A stretch of 64,000 nucleotides of DNA from Paracoccaceae bacterium (GCA_023259435.1 JALRHZ010000001.1:1-64000), one strand, 5' to 3'; shown: positions 1 to 8,923, numbered from the stretch's first letter. Numbers and translations: made by a program. Notes: a model not told the origin generated them from the letters alone.

Positions 1-204
1 CTGCTTAATAACAGCACTGTTGTCCGTATCTTCTTCCGTGATCGCATCAAAATCCGTCATGTGCAGCCAAGTCGCACCCGCGCTTGAAAACTCTTTTGCC
101 TTTTTGATTGGATCAACGTGCCAAATCTGAGGCTCTTCCATGCGCCCACGGAACAAACTTACTGGACGGCCGTTTTGCATCTCTATTGTTGGGTAAATAA
201 TCAT
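1..204 (-). CDS. HisA/HisF-like TIM-barrel protein, N-terminal part (runs off window)
   Basis: Only the first 68 codons are inside the window; the stop lies beyond base 1. The translation opens MIIYPTIEMQNGRPVSLFRG, which aligns with the start of HisA, the phosphoribosylformimino-AICAR-P isomerase of histidine synthesis (first beta strand and the following phosphate-side loop). True HisA has Asp at position 8 (P-A-I/L-D-L) as a catalytic base; here residue 8 is Glu and the usual Asp-Gly after it is Asn-Gly. This looks like a HisA paralogue rather than the histidine enzyme, so no symbol is given. The start is the ATG at 202-204. It lies upstream of a glycerate kinase gene on the opposite side of a 117-bp spacer, same strand. 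The family assignment is good; the substrate is unknown. Confidence 0.7.
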   Translation of the reverse strand, partial: MIIYPTIEMQNGRPVSLFRGRMEEPQIWHVDPIKKAKEFSSAGATWLHMTDFDAITEEDTDNSAVIKQ

Positions 205-321
205 ATGAGCTTTCCTAAAACAAATTGGCTATGGGCTAACCGTCTCAGGCACTCAGAGGCACAAGTTGCCACACAGCGACGGTTTTCAAACCATAGCGGC
301 AGATCCGTCAAATGTAACAGG

Positions 322-1575
322 TTACAAAATTAATAGCGCCCGAAAGTCATTTACATTGGTCCCAGTGGGGCCGGGTGCGAAAATATCTCCCACTGCATCA
401 AACGCCCCCCAAGCGTCATGCGCATTTAGCATCGCTTGAGGATCATGCCCCATGTCTCGAAGGCGAAGTATAGTAGAGCCATCCGCGAATGCGCCCGCAT
501 TGTCTTCGGACCCGTCAATACCATCTGTATCCGCCGCAAGCGCAACAATGCCTTCAACACCCTCGATCCCAAGCGCAAAAGATAACAGAAACTCGGTATT
601 CCGGCCGCCCCGCGCACCCTTGGTGTCCTGCCCAAGAGTCACAGTTGTCTCTCCACCACTTAGGACAAGACATGGAGCTTGAAACGGGCGATTTTTCCGC
701 ACAATTTCGCGTGCAAGTGCCGCATGCATCATCCCAATGTCACGCGCCTCTCCTTCAATTGCGTCTGACAAAATATGAGGCGTGACCCCCTGTCGCAAAG
801 CGAAATCCGCGGCGGCCTCTAGCGACAACGCAGCTGAGGCGATGACATGGGTGGTTGCATTACTCGTATCAGGAACAGCAAGCGCACCGTTCTGACGAAT
901 ATAATCGATAACAGCTGTAGGTAGGGAAATCCCATAAGACGCAGCGAGTTGTAAAGGATCATGGACGGACGTGGACGCCACAGTTGGGCCAGAGGCAACT
1001 TGTGCTGGATCATCACCAGGAACATCAGACACCACAAATGAAACCACCTGCGCAGGTTTAGCAAGCGCAGCAAGCTTTCCCCCCTTAATGGTCGAAACAG
1101 AGGTTCTTATCGCATTCATCACACTAATCGGAGCACCTGACGCCAAGAGAACGCGGTTCAGGTCCTGTTCATCCCCAAGCGTAAGTCCATCCGGTGGCGC
1201 CGGAAGCAGCGCCGAGCCCCCTCCGCAAATTAAGGCAATTACCAAGTCATCTTCTGTCAAATCCTGAACGGCATTGCGCAGCGCCGCTGTTGCTTCCATT
1301 CCAGCAGGATCTGGAACAGGGTGAGACGCCTCAAGCACTTTAATATGCTGGGTCTCACAGGCATAGCCATATCTGGTCACGACGACGCCTTCGACAGGCC
1401 CATCCCAAAGCTCTTCAAATGCTTTGGCCATCTGTGCCGCACCTTTGCCCGCACCGATAACGATTGTTCGACCTTTCGGTTTTTCAGGCAAGACCTTGGC
1501 CATAGCTGGTTTTGGATGTGCCGCCTCGATCGCTATGTGGAACAACTGTTCTAAAAAGTCTTTAGGATTTCTCAT
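322..1575 (-). CDS. gckA: Glycerate 2-kinase (DUF4147/MOFRL family)
   Basis: Cytoplasmic enzyme of 417 aa, the full length for bacterial glycerate 2-kinases once annotated as hydroxypyruvate reductase TtuD. It phosphorylates D-glycerate to 2-phosphoglycerate in the serine cycle, glyoxylate or tartrate routes. The N-terminal DUF4147 Rossmann-like domain shows GAGKGAAQMAKA at 41-52, ASHPVPD at 83-89 and CGGGSALL at 117-124. The C-terminal MOFRL domain has DTDGIDGS at 349-356 and GPTGTNVND near 402-410. The gene follows the MarR regulator by 45 bp on the same strand, so the two may be co-transcribed. Function follows from family membership; the glycerate-2 regiochemistry is inferred from closest family knowledge. 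Confidence 0.9.
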   Translation of the reverse strand: MRNPKDFLEQLFHIAIEAAHPKPAMAKVLPEKPKGRTIVIGAGKGAAQMAKAFEELWDGPVEGVVVTRYGYACETQHIKVLEASHPVPDPAGMEATAALRNAVQDLTEDDLVIALICGGGSALLPAPPDGLTLGDEQDLNRVLLASGAPISVMNAIRTSVSTIKGGKLAALAKPAQVVSFVVSDVPGDDPAQVASGPTVASTSVHDPLQLAASYGISLPTAVIDYIRQNGALAVPDTSNATTHVIASAALSLEAAADFALRQGVTPHILSDAIEGEARDIGMMHAALAREIVRKNRPFQAPCLVLSGGETTVTLGQDTKGARGGRNTEFLLSFALGIEGVEGIVALAADTDGIDGSEDNAGAFADGSTILRLRDMGHDPQAMLNAHDAWGAFDAVGDIFAPGPTGTNVNDFRALLIL

Positions 1576-1620
1576 ATTAAGCTCAACTGGTCATAGGCTA
1601 CCTAGATCAGTTTATTTCAT

Positions 1621-2079
1621 CTAACACGATGAACCACAACTGGATCCAGGTCCCAACGCCAATTTTTTCAATAATGTAATCAGAGTATCCCGATCACCTT
1701 TCGATAATACGTCAAGATGCGATTGGTTTACCGTTTGGACCACATTTGGCAACATCTCGGCACGGTCTCGGCCGGCTTGGGTCAAGAATATCTGGCAGCT
1801 GCGCCGATTGTCGGGATCAATTTTTCGTTCAACAAAACCAGAGGCCACTAATCCATCAATCGCGCGAGATGTAGCATACTCTGGCAATCTCAGCTTTTTT
1901 GATAGATCCGTTTGGTGGACACCGTCGCGTTCAAGCAAGGTCATAAGATAGACAAACACTTTGAAATCAACGCCGCATTTCTTTAGCCGCTGTTTCATTG
2001 TACAATCTATCTCACGCGCCAAGGTGTTCACCAAAAAACCAAGGCTATTTTCGCGAAGTGTTTTTATGTCGTCAGACAT
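1621..2079 (-). CDS. MarR family transcriptional regulator
   Basis: A 152-aa winged-helix regulator of the MarR type, expected to bind DNA as a dimer. The central region (about residues 35-115) has the MarR pattern: a start helix, DLSKKLRLPEYATSRAIDGL as recognition region and the wing with DPDNRRSCQIFLTQAGR. I use the ATG at 2077-2079 (MSDDIK); the frame stays open to a TTG at 2118, which would add 13 residues. The C-terminus ends in a Ser/Cys-rich tail with three cysteines (CGSSC within the last five residues), unusual for the family and possibly metal- or redox-related. It sits directly upstream of gckA; the effector is unknown. Confidence 0.85.
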   Translation of the reverse strand: MSDDIKTLRENSLGFLVNTLAREIDCTMKQRLKKCGVDFKVFVYLMTLLERDGVHQTDLSKKLRLPEYATSRAIDGLVASGFVERKIDPDNRRSCQIFLTQAGRDRAEMLPNVVQTVNQSHLDVLSKGDRDTLITLLKKLALGPGSSCGSSC

Positions 2080-2152
2080 TTTTTCACCCGAATTTTTCAC
2101 CATTCTTTTCCATGACAATCTGTCATGTCTACCATTAACCTAACCAAATCTC

Positions 2153-2172
2153 TTAAATTAAATTAGATTTAA
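2153..2172. promoter_or_regulatory. Candidate MarR operator (inverted repeat)
   Basis: Arms TTAAAT and ATTTAA are separated by 8 bp in the AT-rich leader about 75 bp upstream of the MarR start. MarR proteins commonly autoregulate through palindromes of this size. The repeat is AT-only, so chance occurrence is quite possible. Confidence 0.25.
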
Positions 2173-2211
2173 ATCAAGAAATTCAAAATTTTCGCAATAT
2201 TTTCAGTTTGT

Positions 2212-2235
2212 TTGGTATCGCTTCGAAAATACCAA
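2212..2235. repeat. Hairpin between the RNA methyltransferase and marR
   Basis: Perfect 7-bp arms TTGGTAT and ATACCAA flank a 10-base loop that itself contains TTCGAA. It lies 50 bp past the stop of the methyltransferase gene (minus strand) and upstream of marR. There is no T-tract after it, so it is a weak terminator at best; it could also be an operator. Confidence 0.3.
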
Positions 2236-2285
2236 TACATCATTCATCTCAATATGTTTGTGATTTGTGACCTAAAACATTTGGG

Positions 2286-3395
2286 TCAAGTCACTTTGAA
2301 CTGGTATAGCGCGACTTTCAGACCACCATGTGAAAACGGGATTTTTTGCTCGGGCTGTCCAAGTTCCATCGCCGAGACGAGGCTTGGATCTGATGTGACC
2401 ATGCCAACTTTCCATCCCGTAAAATCCTGACGTAGCTTTTTACCTATGCTGCTATACAAAGCATAAAGCGCTTTCTTGTTACTAATCCGTGTTCCGTAAG
2501 GAGGGTTAATCATTACAATCCCTGCCGGTCCGTCAGGGGCGACCACATCGGACACTGAATGCGTACTAAATTGACACAAATGCGAAACACCTGCGCGACC
2601 TGCATTTTCCATTGCGCCTTTTACCGCGCCGGCATCGCGATCTGATCCGTAGAATTGTACATTTGCCTGTGTTGCAGGTGGCGAAAGCGATTTGAGATAC
2701 GATATTCTGGATGCATCCGCCGTTGCCAAATTTTCAAAAGCAAATGTGCGTTCACGTCCCGCAAACATCCCTTGGGCGATCTCGGCAGACTCAATTAAAA
2801 AGGTACCCGATCCACACATGGGGTCCAACACCGGTTGTTCGCCGGTATAACCACACGCGCGTAAACACAGGGCTGCCATTGTCTCGCGAATAGGCGCCTT
2901 GCCTACGAATTTCTTATGACCACGCTTGTGAAGACCTTCTCCAGAGGAATCGATGCTTATGGTGCAGAGGTCATCAAAAATACGAACCTTGACGACAACG
3001 CTCGCGTCATCTGCGATTGGGCACCCAATAGTTTCCGATATCGCCTTTTGAAACCGTTGTTTGGCAGCCTTGTCATGATAAATTTTGGACTTCCGACATG
3101 TGGCTTCGACCCGAATTGGAACATCCGGACGCAGGTAGATATCCCATGGAAATTTCCGAGACCTCTTGTCCAACTGGGCCAAATGCATCGCGCGGAATGA
3201 TCCAACCCTGACCAACACCCGCGTTGCACCACGCAACATGATATTGGCCTTCCAAACATCATCCCATTCGCCCACAAACGAAACACCGATCTCGTCTATG
3301 CGTGCATTTGAAAATCCTGCCTGCTGAACCTCATCCAGCAAGACCGCCTCAAAGCCTGGAACTGAGACACAATAAACTTCCATTTGGTCCGACAT
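2286..3395 (-). CDS. THUMP-domain class I RNA methyltransferase (RlmL N-terminal type)
   Basis: A 369-aa SAM-dependent methyltransferase of the COG0116 family; members such as RlmL modify guanosine in 23S rRNA (N2 of G2445). A THUMP domain covers about residues 45-150. The Rossmann methyltransferase follows: DPMCGSGTFL at 181-190 (SAM loop), GSDRDAGAV at 240-248 (acidic ribose-binding residue) and the catalytic NPPYG at 287-291. The protein corresponds to the N-terminal half of E. coli RlmKL and lacks the second methyltransferase, as is usual in alphaproteobacteria. The ATG at 3393-3395 (MSDQMEVY) is preferred over an upstream in-frame start that gives an unrelated 28-residue leader. It is divergent from the aldolase gene across a 162-bp promoter spacer. 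Confidence 0.9.
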   Translation of the reverse strand: MSDQMEVYCVSVPGFEAVLLDEVQQAGFSNARIDEIGVSFVGEWDDVWKANIMLRGATRVLVRVGSFRAMHLAQLDKRSRKFPWDIYLRPDVPIRVEATCRKSKIYHDKAAKQRFQKAISETIGCPIADDASVVVKVRIFDDLCTISIDSSGEGLHKRGHKKFVGKAPIRETMAALCLRACGYTGEQPVLDPMCGSGTFLIESAEIAQGMFAGRERTFAFENLATADASRISYLKSLSPPATQANVQFYGSDRDAGAVKGAMENAGRAGVSHLCQFSTHSVSDVVAPDGPAGIVMINPPYGTRISNKKALYALYSSIGKKLRQDFTGWKVGMVTSDPSLVSAMELGQPEQKIPFSHGGLKVALYQFKVT

Positions 3396-3557
3396 TAAAA
3401 ACGTCCTTTGTTGGTCTCTGCCATCGCTGTCATGTTTACATAGAGAAGGAAAGCGGTGGACGCTATCTTTCTGGGACAAAAATCTTGCTGAGCTGTCTTA
3501 ATTTTGTTTGCAACGCACAAATCGCATGTAATGCTCTCCCCAAAGAAGGAGATTACC

Positions 3558-4310
3558 ATGAATGTTCAATCACACCAGAACATGACATTTTGGCAAGAAC
3601 GCGTAGATCTTGCTGCGGCATTTCGCTGGACGGCGCGCCTTGATATGCATGAGGCCGTGGCCAATCATTTTAGCCTTGCAGTGAACGAAGACGGAACTCA
3701 GTTCCTTATGAATCCCAACCAACGCCATTTCAGCCGCATCAAAGCCTCTGACCTTTTGATGTTGGACGCAAATGATGCACAGACAATGGACGATCCTAAT
3801 GCACCGGATCCGACCGCATGGGGCCTGCATGGATCAATCCACCGCCTATGCCCCCATGCAAAATGCGTCATGCATGTGCATTCTGTGTACGCAACAGTTT
3901 TGGCCAGCCTCGCAGATAGCAATTTGCCACCAATCGATCAAAACTCTGCAACATTTTATAATCGCTACGTTGTCGATGAAGGCTACGGCGGATTGGCCTT
4001 TGAAGGAGAAGGTGAACGGTGTGCGTCTTTGTTATCTGATCCCGAAAAGCAGGTCATGATCATGGGCAATCACGGTGTCTTGGTCATAGGCGACACAGTG
4101 GCAGATACATTCAATCGCCTGTATTACTTTGAACGCGCCTGCGAGACCTATATCCTTGCCCTTCAAACGGGCCAACCGCTACGCGTTTTGCCGCATGATA
4201 TTGCGCTGAAAACATCGCAAGAGGCCAATGATTACCCGGGGCAAGCCGAACGTCATCTCAACGAACTGAAGGCCATTCTTGATACAGAAGGAAGTGATTA
4301 TGCAAGCTAA
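3558..4310 (+). CDS. Class II aldolase/adducin family protein
   Basis: A 250-aa protein covering one complete aldolase II domain. Zinc-ligand motifs are visible: HVHS at 106-109 and NHG at 171-173, with HGSIHR at 91-96. In sugar-phosphate aldolases such as fuculose-1-phosphate aldolase, the segment before that last motif carries a catalytic Glu (Ser-Ser-Glu); here the aligned stretch is Pro-Thr-Ala-Trp-Gly, so the protein falls in the adducin-like subgroup and may not be a classical aldolase. The ATG at 3558 is chosen because AAGGAG lies 8 bp upstream. Its last 11 bp overlap the following PHP gene, which implies translational coupling and a joint role. The substrate cannot be named. Confidence 0.85.
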   Translation: MNVQSHQNMTFWQERVDLAAAFRWTARLDMHEAVANHFSLAVNEDGTQFLMNPNQRHFSRIKASDLLMLDANDAQTMDDPNAPDPTAWGLHGSIHRLCPHAKCVMHVHSVYATVLASLADSNLPPIDQNSATFYNRYVVDEGYGGLAFEGEGERCASLLSDPEKQVMIMGNHGVLVIGDTVADTFNRLYYFERACETYILALQTGQPLRVLPHDIALKTSQEANDYPGQAERHLNELKAILDTEGSDYAS

Positions 4311-5244
4311 GCCGGCATCACACATCCAATCGGCATTTTCCGCGCCTGGTCAATTCTACCGCGGGAATATTCATACGCATTCCACGCGATCTGATGGAGT
4401 ACTTGAACCTGAAGAAGTCTGTAGAAGGTATAAAGCACAGGGATATGACTTTATTGCTCTGACCGATCACTTTGTCGGTTTATGCAATTACCCGATCGTA
4501 GACACACGTCCCTATCGCGACGACAGTTTCACCACCATTGTCGGGGCCGAGCTGCATTCGGGGGCAATGCACAACGGTGAACTTTGGCACATTCTTGCGG
4601 TTGGTCTGCCCTTTGATTTTGAACCCTCAAATTCACCCGACCACCATCCACGCGACGACCAAGAAACTGGACCCGAGATCGCACAGCGGGCTGTGGATGC
4701 CGGCGCTTTCGTGACCATTGCCCATCCGCAATGGTCCATGATGAACCTTGACGACGCCCGATCAATTGAGTGCGCTCATGCGGTTGAGATTTACAATCAC
4801 GGCTGCGCGGTGGCCTGTGATCGCCCGGATGGGTTTCATACCCTTGATCTGTTGTTAAACGAAGGCCGCAAACTGAACCTCATTGCTACAGATGATGCGC
4901 ATTTCTATGAGCCGGATCATTTTGGCGGTTGGGTCATGGTCAAGGCCGAGCAAAACGATCCTGACCTGCTGTTAGATGCCCTTAAGGCAGGGAATTTCTA
5001 TTCGTCGACGGGGGCGGACCTACGCCATGTCGAATTAATCGGCGACAAAGTTATTGTCAAAAGCTCAGCTGTCGTCACGGCCATCGTCCAAGGAAGCGGA
5101 TGCTCAACGGCAACCGTGCATGGCGAAAGCATGACACATGCAGAATTGGATGTCTCACGACTAAAAAATAGCCCATGGCTTCGGGTGACCGTGATTGATG
5201 CCGCCGGAAAACGCGCTTGGAGCAATCCGATCTGGCGGGAGTGA
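4300..5244 (+). CDS. PHP-domain metallo-phosphoesterase (CehA/McbA-like)
   Basis: A 314-aa PHP (polymerase and histidinol phosphatase) domain protein. The metal-binding set is intact: HTHS at 25-28, TDH at 55-57, Glu84 (GAELHS), His97, AHP at 141-143 and TDDAH at 197-201. It should form a trinuclear metal centre that hydrolyses a phosphoester or related bond in the cytoplasm; no signal peptide is seen. The C-terminal 90 residues are beta-rich, as in the CehA group. The ATG at 4300 follows a GAAGGAAG ribosome site and overlaps the aldolase stop. The pairing suggests the two act on the same sugar phosphate or phosphonate-like substrate; that is inference. Confidence 0.87.
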   Translation: MQAKPASHIQSAFSAPGQFYRGNIHTHSTRSDGVLEPEEVCRRYKAQGYDFIALTDHFVGLCNYPIVDTRPYRDDSFTTIVGAELHSGAMHNGELWHILAVGLPFDFEPSNSPDHHPRDDQETGPEIAQRAVDAGAFVTIAHPQWSMMNLDDARSIECAHAVEIYNHGCAVACDRPDGFHTLDLLLNEGRKLNLIATDDAHFYEPDHFGGWVMVKAEQNDPDLLLDALKAGNFYSSTGADLRHVELIGDKVIVKSSAVVTAIVQGSGCSTATVHGESMTHAELDVSRLKNSPWLRVTVIDAAGKRAWSNPIWRE

Positions 5245-6156
5245 CTAAGGCGTATTTGTTGAAACACCTTTCCAGCGGCGATGGCTCCAAAGCCATTGCT
5301 CTGGGTTCTCACGGATGCGATCGGACAAGCTATCATTAAGCTTTTGCGTCATGTCTTCGGCTGTGGTGTGTGGAATTGGCGCTTCCATGTAAATCTTGTA
5401 ACTCAGATCCCGCTGCCGCACGCTATAGACCGGCATAAGAATAGCGTTATACTTCAATGCCATTTCAGCAGCAGACAAAGCCGTTTTCGCCGGCTTACCC
5501 ATAAAATCCAATATCGGTCCGTGTCCCATATGCTGATCATTCAAAAGCGCAAGAACACCGCCGCCTTTGAGAAACGACAACATGTCTTTTAATCCTGGAC
5601 GGCCACGTTCGAACAAAGGCAATCCCATCTTGGAAATAGACGCGAGATAATAGTCATGAAAATAGGGATTTCGCATGCGCTGATACAGGCCACCAACGCG
5701 AAACCCGCTCTTGACCAAACGCCCCCGGACAACATCATAATTTGCAAAATGCCCTGAAACGATAATTGCGGGTTGCCCGTTTTGTTTTGCTGCCTCTAAT
5801 GCCGCGAGACCTTCACCGTAAACGTCAAACGCATCAAGGCGATCAACGATGTCTTGGACTGAAAAGAGCTCGGTAATGGTGATCCCAATATTTGTACAAA
5901 TCTCTGGGATTAATTTTGCATGGTCTGACGGTGTCAAATCGGGGAAAATCAGGTTTAAATTGTTCCCGATCCGCGTGGGGTATCCCGCCAACGGGCCAAC
6001 AACGCGCCGGACAAACCAACCACCAAGACGCACGCGAACTTTGTACGGCAAAAGGCCCAATATCCCCAAAACTCCGCGAATAACGCCCGCTTGCGCACGA
6101 TAAGACACATCCGTCAAAATATGCTTGATACGGTCTGATCGCTTTTTGTTGGACAT
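5245..6156 (-). CDS. LpxL/HtrB-family lysophospholipid acyltransferase
   Basis: A 303-aa member of the LpxL/LpxM/HtrB family that adds secondary acyl chains to lipid A from acyl-ACP at the inner membrane. The catalytic HX4D motif is SGHFANYD at 134-141 (His136, Asp141). A hydrophobic segment lies around residues 22-38, and the second family block FERGRPG...LLNDQHMG follows. The stop directly abuts the PHP stop (tail to tail, no spacer). It is divergent from the phosphatase gene across 76 bp. Which acyl position it modifies, or whether it acts on an ornithine-type lipid instead, cannot be told from sequence. Confidence 0.88.
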   Translation of the reverse strand: MSNKKRSDRIKHILTDVSYRAQAGVIRGVLGILGLLPYKVRVRLGGWFVRRVVGPLAGYPTRIGNNLNLIFPDLTPSDHAKLIPEICTNIGITITELFSVQDIVDRLDAFDVYGEGLAALEAAKQNGQPAIIVSGHFANYDVVRGRLVKSGFRVGGLYQRMRNPYFHDYYLASISKMGLPLFERGRPGLKDMLSFLKGGGVLALLNDQHMGHGPILDFMGKPAKTALSAAEMALKYNAILMPVYSVRQRDLSYKIYMEAPIPHTTAEDMTQKLNDSLSDRIRENPEQWLWSHRRWKGVSTNTP

Positions 6157-6232
6157 CTTGAGCCTGTTTGATACATCTGCGACCTGCTAGCATCGCCGCG
6201 TGCCACATACCATATGGAAAGGAAGTCTTGCA

Positions 6233-6904
6233 ATGTCTTGGGTAAAACGACTTCGCAAACCTTATGATAGCGGCATTTCGACGGAAAAAGACTATCGGTC
6301 TGCGCTTCCTTTTTCGTTCTGGCAAGATCACGGACTATTACGCACGATTTGGAAAAATGAGCTGGAAATCGCGCCTGGTGTGTGGCGTTCCAACCAACCT
6401 GACCGAAAACGGCTTGCGGAATGGAAAGAGCGGGGCCTAACAAGGATCGTAAACCTCCGCGCGCCCGATGATGCGTTCTATCATATTGAAGATTGGGAAT
6501 GCCGCGAATTCGGGTTGGAATTGTTAAATTTTCCGATGCCATCGTACCGGCCACCTACACCAGACCAAATAACCTCTTTTGTGCACCTATTAGAGGGATT
6601 GCAAAAGCCGTTTGTCATGCATTGTAAGAGCGGCGCAGACCGCACAGCGATAGCCTCGGCATTGTACCTCATTGCAATCGAAAAAGCGCCGATAGAAAAA
6701 GCTCTAGGCATGTTCAGCATCAAACATGTCCACCTTGCCGGAAGTCGAAAAGGTGTCTTGAAACAGGTGTTCTTAGACTATTGGTATGACACGCACTATG
6801 AAACCGATTTCATGACCTGGGTCACGACACAGTATGACCCTGAACGCGCCAAAGCCAACTTTGCTGAGCGGCGCAAAAATTTTGGATGGCTCCGTACATT
6901 CTAG
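6233..6904 (+). CDS. Dual-specificity/tyrosine phosphatase-like protein
   Basis: A 223-aa protein with the Cys-dependent phosphatase signature HCKSGADRT near residues 129-137 (HCX5R) and an upstream region rich in family-like features (RSNQPDRKRLAEWKERG, then RIVNLR). This resembles the small bacterial DSP-like phosphatases with an extra C-terminal helical part. The catalytic Asp of the general-acid loop is not obvious to me. The start at 6233 has AAAGGAAG upstream; an earlier in-frame start at 6200 would add 11 residues. It is divergent from the lipid A acyltransferase, which raises the possibility of a role with phosphorylated lipid or envelope substrates, but no direct evidence is present. 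Confidence 0.82.
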   Translation: MSWVKRLRKPYDSGISTEKDYRSALPFSFWQDHGLLRTIWKNELEIAPGVWRSNQPDRKRLAEWKERGLTRIVNLRAPDDAFYHIEDWECREFGLELLNFPMPSYRPPTPDQITSFVHLLEGLQKPFVMHCKSGADRTAIASALYLIAIEKAPIEKALGMFSIKHVHLAGSRKGVLKQVFLDYWYDTHYETDFMTWVTTQYDPERAKANFAERRKNFGWLRTF

Positions 6905-6976
6905 GGTCATTGGCTTGACAATTATCCCGTCAATGTCACTTTTGGCATGTAAATTTCAATGCATGAAAGAAGAGCG

Positions 6977-8923
6977 ATGTCACACCCTAGCCCTTTGTGG
7001 ACCCCGACCCTAGATCAGATTGAGGCCACGCGGTTAACGGCATTCATGCAACATGTATCACAGGTAACTGGGCAAACCATAGCGACCTATGCCGCTCTCC
7101 ACACTTGGAGCGTTGAACATCCGGATCAATTTTGGCCACTAGCTTGGGATTTTTGTGGTTTATTGGGCGAAAAAGGCGAGGGTGTCCTTGTGCGCAACTA
7201 TGACCCAATCCAAGCCGAGTTCTTTCCAAACGCATCTCTGAATGTTGCCGAGACGTTCTTAAAGAATGCGGATGATCGTACCGCGATTATTTTTGTCGGC
7301 GAAAATGGCGAGCGCGAGGAATGGACACGTGCGCAACTTTATACAGAGGTCGCACAGCTCTCCTCAGCGATGCGTGCCAAGGGAATACAAAAAGGTGACC
7401 GAGTTGTTGGATTCGTCGCAAATATGCCGCAAACAGTGGCGGGAATGTTGGCGGCTGCGTCCTTGGGGGCGGTTTGGTCATCGTGTTCCCCTGAGAGCGG
7501 CCCAGATGTCGTGGTGGATCGGTTCGGTCAAATTGATCCAAAGATGATCTTTGCAACTGATGGGTATTTCTATAACGGGAAATCCTTTGATACGCGTCCG
7601 TCATTGCGCGCGATTTTGGATCGGGTTCCGTCGATTGAGACCACAATTATGTGGCCATATGCCACCAAGGATCAGGCACTTCCTGAGTGGGCCGTATCCT
7701 ACGACGACTTTAAGGATGATACAGCCTCATCCGTTATTTATGAGCCGATGGGCTTTAACGATCCGCTCTATGTGATGTTCTCATCTGGGACCACGGGTAA
7801 ACCCAAATGTATCGAGCATACAGGCGGTGGAGCAATTTTGCGCCAGATGATCGAACAACAGATGCATAGCGATATCCATGCCGGAGACCGCATGTTGTAT
7901 TTCACAACCTGCAATTGGATGATGTGGAACTGGCAAGTCACCGCTTTGGCCTCAGAGGCGACGATTGTTGTTTATGATGGAAACCCAATGTATCCCAACA
8001 TGGATCGCTTGTTCGATATTGTTCAGGATGAAAAGATCACCCACTTTGGCACATCTGCAAAATATATCGAAACACTTTTGAAACACGGAAGCACACCCAA
8101 AGAGACCCACGATTTAGATACGGTCCGCGTGATTATGTCAACGGGATCACCGTTATCTCCCGAAGGGTTTCGCTATGTCTATTCCGACTGGAAACAGGAT
8201 GTGCAGTTGGCCTCAATTTGTGGCGGCACTGACATATTGGGGCTATTCATCGGTGGATGCCCCATCTTGCCCGTATACGAAGGGCAAATCACCTGTGCGG
8301 CCTTGGGCCTCGACGTGGCGACCCTTGACGATACAGGGGCGACTGTCACGGGAACCGCAGGCGAGTTGGTGTGTAAAAACGCGCACCCCTCGATGCCAAC
8401 ACGGTTTGTCGGGGATGAGGGGCACGCACGGTATCGCGCATCCTATTTCGACAAATATCCCAACATATGGCGGCAAGGCGACTTTACCATTCACACTGAA
8501 CAAGGGGGCTATGTTGTTTTGGGGCGCTCAGACGCCACACTAAACCCTGGTGGTGTACGGATTGGAACCGCGGAAATTTACCGACAGCTCGACAAAATCA
8601 ATGAAATAGCCGATGCAGTGGTTGTCGGTCAAAATTTCGATAATGACGTACGCGTGGTTTTATTTGTGACCCTTGCCGAGGGCCACGCCCTTGATGACGC
8701 TCTGATAAAACGAATTAGGTCAGATATCCGCACAAACGCCTCGCCACGCCACATGCCGGCAAAAATTGTTGAGGTGCCCGAGGTTCCTCGGACAAAGTCA
8801 GGAAAGATTGCAGAGCTTGCCGTCCGTGATGTGGTCAATGCACAGCCTGTGCGAAATTTGTCAGGTTTGGCAAATCCTCAGGCTTTAGATCACTTTAAAG
8901 ACCGTCCCGAACTTAGATCATAG
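6977..8923 (+). CDS. Acetoacetate-CoA ligase (acetoacetyl-CoA synthetase)
   Basis: A 648-aa AMP-forming acyl-CoA synthetase of the AacS type, matching the family length. An acetyl-CoA synthetase-like N-terminal ACAS_N region is followed by the P-loop-like A3 motif SSGTTGKPK at 269-277, CNWMMWNWQ and the Gly-Gly-Thr-Asp segment (SICGGTDILG) typical of AacS. The C-terminal domain contains GRSDATLNPGGVRIG and ends with PRTKSGKIAELAV, whose Lys is the usual acetylation/adenylation lysine. It activates acetoacetate from ketone body or PHB turnover. An ATG at 6959 is also in frame, but the ATG at 6977 has GAAAGAAGAG ahead of it. Confidence 0.92.
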   Translation: MSHPSPLWTPTLDQIEATRLTAFMQHVSQVTGQTIATYAALHTWSVEHPDQFWPLAWDFCGLLGEKGEGVLVRNYDPIQAEFFPNASLNVAETFLKNADDRTAIIFVGENGEREEWTRAQLYTEVAQLSSAMRAKGIQKGDRVVGFVANMPQTVAGMLAAASLGAVWSSCSPESGPDVVVDRFGQIDPKMIFATDGYFYNGKSFDTRPSLRAILDRVPSIETTIMWPYATKDQALPEWAVSYDDFKDDTASSVIYEPMGFNDPLYVMFSSGTTGKPKCIEHTGGGAILRQMIEQQMHSDIHAGDRMLYFTTCNWMMWNWQVTALASEATIVVYDGNPMYPNMDRLFDIVQDEKITHFGTSAKYIETLLKHGSTPKETHDLDTVRVIMSTGSPLSPEGFRYVYSDWKQDVQLASICGGTDILGLFIGGCPILPVYEGQITCAALGLDVATLDDTGATVTGTAGELVCKNAHPSMPTRFVGDEGHARYRASYFDKYPNIWRQGDFTIHTEQGGYVVLGRSDATLNPGGVRIGTAEIYRQLDKINEIADAVVVGQNFDNDVRVVLFVTLAEGHALDDALIKRIRSDIRTNASPRHMPAKIVEVPEVPRTKSGKIAELAVRDVVNAQPVRNLSGLANPQALDHFKDRPELRS

